Source of the DNA: Betaproteobacteria bacterium
GTDB lineage: Bacteria; Pseudomonadota; Gammaproteobacteria; Burkholderiales; Casimicrobiaceae
Direction of reading: 5' to 3'
NCBI GenBank assembly: GCA_025355395.1
Contig: JANXZT010000140.1
Location: 1 to 8,869, forward strand
DNA: 8,869 nt
The notes under the pieces were generated by a model. It was not told the DNA's origin. It made no database searches and was given only the letters and a program-made list of their open reading frames with translations. The position numbers and the translations under genes are program-made. Shown here in pieces: positions 7,417-8,869 of this stretch (position 1 is its first letter; each line of letters begins with the position of its first letter).

Positions 7417-7632
7417 CTAGTAAATTTCCGGCATCGGTACCGGCTCGGCTTCGGGTTTGCAGACCCCGCACCAGATCGAATCGGCGATCACGACAGCCTT
7501 GGGTGTGTTTTCCGCGCCGACATAAACGGTTGCGATGTACGGCATGCGTTTCGTGGCGTGGTCTTTGCACACGGCCCGGCCACAAAAGCGGCAGACTCCG
7601 CGCGCCACGTTGTCATCGAAAAAGCAATTCAC
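7417..7632 (-). CDS. Small cysteine-rich, probable zinc-binding protein
   Basis: A 71-residue protein starting with GTG (7632-7630). It begins MNCFFDDNVARGVCRFCGRA and carries possible metal ligands C3, C14, C17, C22, H25, C55 and C58. The spacing resembles the short B-box or DUF2180-like zinc finger of pattern MxCxxHP...CxxCGxxxCxxC, with the usual His-Pro replaced by Asp-Asp and the last ligand of the first cluster by His. The second pair, WCGVC, lies near the C-terminus and the tail is Pro/Glu-rich (KPEAEPVPMPEIY). The middle (PYIATVYVG, AVVIADSIW) is predicted beta-rich. No signal peptide or membrane segment. A good ribosome site (AAGGA, 8 nt upstream) overlaps the stop codon of the PrsW gene, 12 nt away, so the two are very probably cotranscribed. 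Function unknown; zinc binding is inferred from the cysteine pattern alone. Confidence 0.8.
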   Translation of the reverse strand: MNCFFDDNVARGVCRFCGRAVCKDHATKRMPYIATVYVGAENTPKAVVIADSIWCGVCKPEAEPVPMPEIY

Positions 7633-7640
7633 CAGTCAAT

Positions 7641-7645
7641 TCCTT
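7641..7645 (-). promoter_or_regulatory. Shine-Dalgarno AAGGA for the small zinc-type protein
   Basis: AAGGA on the minus strand, 8 nt before the GTG at 7632. Its first base is the last base of the upstream protease gene's TGA stop, which points to coupled translation and supports the GTG start. Confidence 0.65.
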
Positions 7646-8869
7646 CATGAGTGCGATGCCGTTCGTCGCGCGCTGGAGCGCCAGATATGCGGGCCAGCGG
7701 CTTGCTTGTCTTCGGTGACGACGCGCGTCCGAAATGTGACCTGCCCATCCCGGGTTACATGGTGGTGCAGCAACCCCCGGGCCACGAGATCCTTCAGCAT
7801 GTCGTGAGCGTGCGTTTCATGGTGCCCAAGCCCCGCCGCTACATGCTGCGCCGTCACGGTCACTTCCTTCATCACCCAATGCATGCACTTCTGCAATGCT
7901 TCGGGCAGTTCGTGCACGTGCTCCATCGAAGGCAGGGCAGCTCGCGCCCGCGCGTCAAGCCCGGAGCGCAGACGCGCGTACAACCCTTCACCCGGCATCA
8001 AGTCCGCGGAAAGCCGTCCGTCCAGCGTGCTCCATACATTGCCCTTGTGTGAAGCGTGCTTCTCCAACGTTTGCGCAAGGCGCGCCCAGAGTGACCACCT
8101 GGTCGCGGGAAAGATGGAGCGCACGTAAAGCATGACGTACACGCCGACGTTGCGACGCTTCCGATTGAGCTGCTGCTCGATCCTGGCGACCTGGGCCGAG
8201 AGCTCCGCGCGCAACGTGGCGTCGGTGGTCCTGGCTTCGCGTTGTCGCGTGAGCCCCAGTTGCGCTTCGAGATGCAGGAACTCGGCGACGTGCTTGCGCT
8301 TGACCTTGCCGAATTGCTGCTCGATCGGTGCGAGCAACCGATTCAGATCGCCCATGTGCTGCACCACGCTTGCCTCTTCCTCGGAGACACCTACCTTCAA
8401 GCCGAGCGACTCCAGCAGCTGAAAGCGCTCGCGTCGCAAGCCCCACAGGATGGCTGACGCGATGAGCGCCACGCCCGCCAAGCCGACGCCGACAAAAATC
8501 CACTCGGTGACGATCCGGCCGAGCGTTGAATAAAACGCAAGATTGTTCCAGAGGTAGTGCAACGTCATCGCCGCCGCGAAGCCCAGCAGCACGTTGCGCA
8601 TGCCGCGACTGCCTCGTGCCGAAGGAACGAATCCACCGAGTGCGATGCCGGTCATCGCCGTTGCGGTTCCGTGCGCCAGTGCAGACGAAAAATCCCGGAC
8701 GATGACCAGCGCGAAGGGGTTTTCGGGAAAGAGTTGCGTGTATCGCAGGTTTTCGATAATCGCAAAGCCGATACCCGAAGCGAATCCGTAGATTGCGCCG
8801 TCCAGAAAATAGGTGAGTCTCGCTTGGCGAACGAGATAGAACAGGACGAGTGACTTGAACATCTCTTCC
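7645..8869 (-). CDS. PrsW-family intramembrane protease with long C-terminal extension, 5' end outside window
   Basis: The visible part is 407 residues, entering from the right edge. The first two visible residues complete EExxK (EEMFK), a PrsW active-site motif, so the ATG at 8862 inside it is not the start and some upstream membrane segment lies beyond the edge. Other family motifs: GIGFAIIENL at about 32-41 (Glu 39), ALAHGTATAMTGIALG with His 66, and LHYLWNN with His 104. Membrane segments are about 5-14, 20-38, 60-80, 92-112 and 122-143. PrsW proteins (MEROPS M82, related to CAAX-type proteases) cleave membrane proteins such as anti-sigma factors; the substrate here is unknown. After the membrane part comes a cytoplasmic region of about 260 residues: a charged helical, possibly coiled-coil stretch (about 160-240), then a C-terminal segment (about 315-383) whose helix-helix-helix-strand pattern suggests a winged helix. 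Bacillus PrsW, about 218 residues, lacks this. Ends at TGA 7647-7645. Confidence 0.9.
   Translation of the reverse strand, partial: EEMFKSLVLFYLVRQARLTYFLDGAIYGFASGIGFAIIENLRYTQLFPENPFALVIVRDFSSALAHGTATAMTGIALGGFVPSARGSRGMRNVLLGFAAAMTLHYLWNNLAFYSTLGRIVTEWIFVGVGLAGVALIASAILWGLRRERFQLLESLGLKVGVSEEEASVVQHMGDLNRLLAPIEQQFGKVKRKHVAEFLHLEAQLGLTRQREARTTDATLRAELSAQVARIEQQLNRKRRNVGVYVMLYVRSIFPATRWSLWARLAQTLEKHASHKGNVWSTLDGRLSADLMPGEGLYARLRSGLDARARAALPSMEHVHELPEALQKCMHWVMKEVTVTAQHVAAGLGHHETHAHDMLKDLVARGLLHHHVTRDGQVTFRTRVVTEDKQAAGPHIWRSSARRTASHS

Noticed and set aside
6231..7718. A 495-codon plus-strand ORF overlapping lptF, lptG and the downstream genes
   Set aside because: Out-of-frame shadow with Arg/His/Ala-rich composition; it crosses lptG and the convergent genes, which are well supported.
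7651..8052. A 133-codon plus-strand ORF opposite the 3' end of the protease gene
   Set aside because: Antisense shadow; His/Arg-rich with no motif, while the minus-strand frame is continuous with the PrsW domain.
1..8869. CRISPR arrays, tRNA or rRNA genes, insertion sequences, inverted terminal repeats and riboswitches
   Set aside because: Looked for by eye and none seen. Coding sequence fills nearly the whole window and the longest gap is about 100 bp.

Overview
The window looks like an ordinary chromosomal housekeeping segment from a GC-rich proteobacterium, most likely a betaproteobacterium. That assignment rests on the style of the ValS, PepA, LptF and LptG proteins and on the gene order: a divergent lptF-lptG pair facing pepA-holC-(hypothetical)-valS, an arrangement I associate with Betaproteobacteria from memory. 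No database search was possible. No rRNA, tRNA, CRISPR array, insertion sequence or phage gene was seen, and no break in gene order suggests recent transfer.

Left arm (1-5130, all on the minus strand). Transcription runs from right to left through pepA (leucyl aminopeptidase), holC (chi subunit of DNA polymerase III), possibly a 32-codon small ORF, a 374-residue hypothetical protein with two copies of an IPLLTD-type motif, and valS (valyl-tRNA synthetase, cut off by the left edge). Spacings are short (17, 97 and 20 nt), so one transcript is likely. A near-consensus sigma-70 promoter precedes pepA.

Middle (5131-7410, plus strand). A roughly 100-bp intergenic region separates pepA from lptF-lptG. 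These two genes overlap by 4 bp and encode the paired membrane subunits of the LptB2FG transporter, which extracts lipopolysaccharide from the inner membrane. Their partner genes lptB, lptC and lptA are not in the window.

Right arm (7417-8869, minus strand). A PrsW-family intramembrane protease gene, whose 5' end lies beyond the right edge, is followed after 12 nt by a 71-codon gene for a cysteine-rich, probably zinc-binding protein. This pair converges on lptG with only 6 bp between stop codons. The protease carries a cytoplasmic extension of about 260 residues, with a charged helical stretch and what looks like a C-terminal winged helix. It is the least conventional content here and the best candidate for an undescribed system. 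The remaining genes are standard.
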